This document shows positions 60,393 to 64,000 of a DNA stretch of 64,000 nt, one piece after another. The DNA is from Marsupella aquatica (lineage: Eukaryota > Marchantiophyta). The position numbers and the translations under genes were made by a program. The notes below the pieces were generated by a model. That model made no database searches and had not been told where the DNA came from. It saw only the letters and a program-made list of their open reading frames with translations. How positions within the stretch are numbered: position 1 is the first letter of the stretch; the number at the start of each line of letters is the position of its first letter. Location: positions 17,484,001 to 17,548,000 of the forward strand of contig OZ316895.1 in the NCBI GenBank assembly GCA_973895155.1. Reading direction: 5' to 3'.

Positions 60393-60634
60393 TATATGGA
60401 CTCGGGGGTTTCACTTTCACAAAAATGGCATATCACGTGCGACGAAGGATAGGGTTGTTTTATTGGTTCTAAGGGAAGACTTAAGAATTTTTGCACAAGA
60501 ACAATAAGGGTCTTTTTAATCCAACTTAGAGGGGTTAAAAATAAAAACATTCTTACAGTTTAGGGGGTCCGAGACCTAAAAACATCGCAGGTGATGGGGA
60601 GGTCCCCATATAGTGAGACCCCCGAGTATATGGA
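60393..60634. mobile_element. hAT-type MITE with perfect 8-bp target-site duplication
   Basis: The body is 60401-60626 (226 bp). The left end is CTCGGGGGTTTCACT; the reverse complement of the right end is CTCGGGGGTCTCACT. The octamer tatatgga flanks it on both sides (60393-60400 and 60627-60634). The interior is homologous to the element at 13681-13986 in reverse orientation. No transposase. Confidence 0.85.
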
Positions 60635-61829
60635 GGGCCATGAATACATTGCGTACTACATTTTAGGGTTTGAGCCCCCTAACTTGTAAGTGAATTTTTG
60701 TTGCAACACCCGTTCTGCCTATAAATTTTGCCATTTTTTACTAAACATCTCTAAAAACTTTAAAGAAAAATTAAATAGACCTATTTGTTCTTTGAAGCAG
60801 ACCAATCAATAAAGCATGCCCTGTTTGTTGTTACACAAAACATTGGAAGTCTTCCGCCACATCCATTTAAATGGGCTTATACTTTTTCACACATGATATG
60901 CAACTTCCGTGGAAGTGACCCCCCCGAGATGACATCTTGTCTGCAACAATGTTATTTATACAATGAAATCCTAAATACAACGATCGCTTTTGTGGAATGA
61001 CATCTTACGCAATGAACTTATTTATGCAACAATGTCTTTTACATAACAATATCATTTTCTCCACAACATCTTTTATACAGTCATGTCAAAAACATTGTTT
61101 CCTTTTGTGTATTTATTGCGTAATGATATCTTTTAAGCAATATCATACTTTACGGAACGACACCTTTTAAGTAACAACATCCTTCGCGTAAGACATCTTG
61201 TGCGCAATGCACAGGAATTGAGGTAGTGAAATATGAAAGTTTTGTATTGAGGTACCAATTTGCAATCATGTTTTGGTTAACTTAAGTCTCTTGGGATTGA
61301 ATTTTAGTAAGTTGTAGTCCTATGTCTATTTGGGGTTAAATTTCTAGTGCACATGCCCATCTTGAGGACATTCAGTACAAACTTTTGGTGAAAATAGAAT
61401 TCCTACAATTTTTTGATAAGCTTTACCACACCAATCAAGCATGGGCTGAATTCTTGGAGATCTGTTACTTAGGGTTGCACCAAGTAATGCTTGGTGCAGA
61501 TGCATATCTTGGGGGCATTCATTCCAAAACTTTTGGAAGAACAGAATTCCCTTGAATTGTCTGATAAGCTTCCCTAAACATGCCCTTTTAGGTGATCCAC
61601 CGAGTACCTCTCACAGGCAGGGACACATAGGAGGGGGAAACATTCTGCTTAGCGAGTCCCCATTCTCCTACCTCAGTAACTTCCTTGCCTTCATGACACA
61701 GCAGATTGCCTCAACAATTTCCATGCCTCAGGTCTTGTCTCACCCTTCCTTGTCTCATGATACCACACTAGTGGAACGAGATAACTAGTACTAGCATAGT
61801 ATACTTGCATGTATACAACAAAGAAGAAT
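60635..61829. other. Gene-free A/T-rich interval
   Basis: 60900-60926 'ggaagtgacccccccgag' resembles one MITE end, but no matching left end was found. 61000-61210 has recurring 'acatctttt(a/g)' and 'caatatcat' phrases. 'tccctaaacatgcccttttaggtgatccacc' precedes a short open frame (61552-61788) with no known motif. Confidence 0.4.
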
Positions 61830-62263
61830 GTGACAATAATAGACAAGTTGGAGAAGCTTTGCTCCTATGTGTTAGGGTCAACTCAGTCTTGGGTTAACTT
61901 CTTGTTACTTAGGCAAAACCGCCATTAGGATGTTAATGGTGATTAGCCGTGACTCTTGCATCTAACATTTAGAGAGGCTAGGAAGAGCTCGTCTTGGAGA
62001 CTCATGCTCATTGTTGAGGGAGCTAACTAGGTGCTAGGAGGAGAGCTTGTGCAAGGAGACTTTGTGTGACCATGGTGGCCAAAGCTTAATAAAGCTCTTT
62101 GTGTTCTCGTGGACGTAGCCTTGATGAAGGTGAACCACATATCTCTTGGTGTTGGTGTGTGCATACTTGCTGGTTGTGCTCATGGTTGTTTTGTATCACT
62201 ATGAGCTCCTTCTTGACTTGCTTGGCTACATATTTAACAAAGCAATAGCTCCTGCAATTGTCA
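61830..62263 (-). mobile_element. Diverged, inverted relative of the 40-kb LTR-like sequence
   Basis: Read on the minus strand, this carries 'atgtggttcacc', 'gctacgtccacg', 'agagctttatt', 'gcacaagctctcc', 'ctagttagctccc' and 'aacaatgagc' in the same order as 'acatggttcacc', 'gctacgtccacg', 'agagctttatt', 'gcacaagctctcc', 'caactagctccg' and 'aacaatgagc' at 40.08-40.22 kb. It probably begins at TGACAATTGC (62263 downward). No internal coding region is attached. Confidence 0.5.
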
Positions 62264-62289
62264 ACCGTTTGTAGAATGCTTATTTCCAC

Positions 62290-63540
62290 TGAATGCTTTG
62301 TGGGGATACCTCATATCCAAACCCTAGAAAGTTTCAGGAAAGGACGCAAAAGATGCATGATCAATTGCTTGAGCAAAACTCTCCGTGAACTACACAGATT
62401 AAGGACTGTAAGTATTGTGAGGATGTTTGAGTTATTCTAATTGATTCAGTTGGTATCTTTGTAATGATGCATATGAACAGTTGGGATGCCCAATGAAAAC
62501 CCAACTTTGATGGTTTCAGACATTAGGGTTAGTACTTTGCCTGAGTTTTGCTCATAAATAGATGATGAGTACCAATGCCTGTTTCTAGTTTCCCCCCGCC
62601 TATACATGTACCCCCAGTATGCACCCCTAAACCCTAAACTGTAGATCCATCCTACCTTTTGATCATGCTTGATTAGATAGATGATAATCCATGGCCGTCA
62701 GGGTTTGAAGCGCCATAATCCCCATGGTAGTGCCAGGTAACACTAATTTATCTTAAATTCTAGACCTTAGGTTCTTATCATAGCTTTTGATTGCCCTTTT
62801 TATTAGATAGATGATGATCCAGGGGCTTGAAGGGCTTTGACGAGCCATAATCCCATGGTGGTTTGCCAGGTAAGACTAATTCATGAGTGCAGCAGACAAT
62901 TCGATTGGCCAGAATTAGTGCGAGTAACACTAATTGATGTGACCGGTGAACAATTTAGACACTGCATCAGTGCATCATGTGCAACACCACTCCTTAAAGT
63001 GACTGACGCACGAGTAATAATAAGTTCATGCGACTACTCTAGATCCCGTCTTTAGCGCCATATGGTGAATTTATCGATCTCCACGTGGCACACGAGCTAT
63101 CCTCCAGCATGACTGCCACATCAGCTTTCCCGTGAACTCGCGCCACTTGTTCCCCCCCTCATCCCCAAGTCCTCATTTCTAATTTCTCTCCATAGCTAGA
63201 ATCTTAGACCTTCCTCGACAACTGCCCTACATGTTTCAATTCCGGGACAGCAGGTGCACCGACATTTGACAAAAAAATTTTCGTGGCTCCTGTGGAGCGC
63301 CCAAATGCACAGAAAGATTCTTGATTGAGCGACATTCTTCTTCGGTGCAGTACTAAGGCAATCTTCGATTCCCTATGCTCGGCTTTGAGTTGTGATTGAG
63401 TAGGGGCTGTCTGCGCTAATTACCTCGCGAGCTTCTTGGGTTGACCTGATCTTGATTGTGAATCTGTGGTTGAAGATGAAATTTCGCTATGAAGTTGTGA
63501 AGAATTTGGTCTAGAATCAGTGGAATGGATCTCGGGTGTT
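62290..63540. other. Gene-free interval upstream of the right-edge gene
   Basis: A direct repeat is visible: 'agatagatgat(a/g)atcca', 'gggttt/ggcttga', 'gccataatccc', 'catggt' and 'gccaggtaa(c/g)actaat' at about 62675-62745 and 62803-62880. From 63060 on the sequence looks like promoter and leader of the gene starting at 63691. No coding region seen. Confidence 0.45.
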
Positions 63541-63543
63541 ATC

Positions 63544-63631
63544 TGTCACATTTGGCTGCAGACTTGTAAGCTGTTTATAATATCTCCTGTCACATTTGGC
63601 TGCAGAGTTGTAAGCTGTTTGTAATATCTCT
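63544..63631. repeat. 44-bp tandem duplication in the leader of the right-edge gene
   Basis: 'tgtcacatttggctgcag' starts at 63544 and again at 63588. The following 'ttgtaagctgttt' and 'taatatctc' match with two or three differences. It ends ~60 bp before the ATG at 63691. Confidence 0.85.
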
Positions 63632-63690
63632 TGTGAAGACCGATCACGGTTTTAGTTTCAAAATTTGAGCTGAAAAGTGAAGACAGAGAG

Positions 63691-64000
63691 ATGGCGTCTC
63701 TAAGAACTTCGCTGCTGACGCAGTCCACTGCTGGAGGAGGATTGAAGGAGGCCTGCAGCAGTGTACCAGCAGCGTGCAAGAAGTTGGGTCGCGTATTAGA
63801 GCTCGGCAAAGGAGGATGGAAACAAGAGTTGCCGATGTGCTTCAGAGGAGCATCAACAACCAGCAGCAGCAGAAGGACGACGGTTCTTCACAACCGCGGC
63901 ACTAGTCATCTGCGGCCAGGATCCTTGAGGAGCTTTATGTTTGGTGTGGATCCATCTGTCATTCTTATTCGGGAGGACGCGACCCCCGTCGTTCAATTTC
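63691..64000 (+). CDS. 5' end of an unidentified gene, cut by the window edge
   Basis: ATG at 63691 opens a frame of 103 codons with no stop before the window ends. The start MASLRTSLLTQSTAGGG and later Arg/Ser/Thr-rich stretches (TTSSSRRTTVLHNRG) with few acidic residues look like an organelle transit peptide. The last part (FGVDPSVILIREDATPVVQF) may begin the mature protein or run into an intron; I do not recognise the family. The leader contains the 44-bp duplication. A genuine gene is likely because codon use and the ATG context (gagagATGGCG) are good. Confidence 0.5.
   Translation, partial: MASLRTSLLTQSTAGGGLKEACSSVPAACKKLGRVLELGKGGWKQELPMCFRGASTTSSSRRTTVLHNRGTSHLRPGSLRSFMFGVDPSVILIREDATPVVQF

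Noticed and set aside
60900-60926. Fourth MITE end (ggaagtgacccccccgag)
   Set aside because: No matching inverted left end or 8-bp duplication could be found nearby.

Overview
This is a plant nuclear window. Five genes have clear plant relatives: a GH51 alpha-L-arabinofuranosidase, a DEAD-box-helicase-like protein, a mitochondrial pyruvate dehydrogenase E1-alpha, a plastid rhodanese protein of the STR9 type, and a mitochondrial glycine-rich RNA-binding protein. Three of these have many short phase-consistent exons with GT-AG introns. Spacing is loose, and most of the rest is repeats and low-complexity DNA. Two fungal-type tautomerase genes and the protein divergence seen by eye lean towards a seed-free plant (bryophyte or lycophyte grade). 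That is an inference; no species marker was found.

Layout. 1.6-8.1 kb, minus: 17-exon arabinofuranosidase. 9.7-10.0 kb: tandem repeat. 10.6-13.2 kb, minus: 5'-truncated, broken LINE. 13.2-23.6 kb: gene-poor, with two MITEs and several tandem repeats. 23.7-28.7 kb, minus: 11-exon DEAD-box-helicase-like gene whose reading frame is intact but whose ATPase motifs are almost all altered. A repeat array lies just upstream (28.9-29.7 kb). 31.8-39.9 kb: two tandem copies of a ~3.8-4.3 kb unit, each with one intact single-exon tautomerase gene (minus) and one tautomerase remnant. 40.0-42.7 kb: LTR-like sequence, a MITE and a GC-rich block. 44.9-48.0 kb, plus: 8-exon PDH E1-alpha. 50.6-51.4 kb, minus: STR9-like rhodanese. 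53.5 kb: tRNA-derived SINE head. 56.0-56.5 kb, plus: glycine-rich RNA-binding protein. 58.1-59.4 kb: tandem arrays. 60.4 kb: another MITE. 61.8-62.3 kb: inverted relative of the 40-kb LTR-like sequence. 63.7 kb to the right edge, plus: start of an unidentified gene.

As in most plant windows, the genes are not an operon. Themes are cell-wall sugar release (arabinofuranosidase), organelle metabolism and RNA (PDH E1-alpha, rhodanese, RNA-binding protein, perhaps the helicase-like protein), and an apparently foreign tautomerase family expanded in tandem. The most unusual items are the motif-dead helicase with conserved gene structure, the tautomerase duplication, and three MITEs sharing termini with 8-bp target-site duplications. 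Exon borders were derived by hand from reading phase, GT-AG sites and remembered family sequence; they have not been checked against transcripts.
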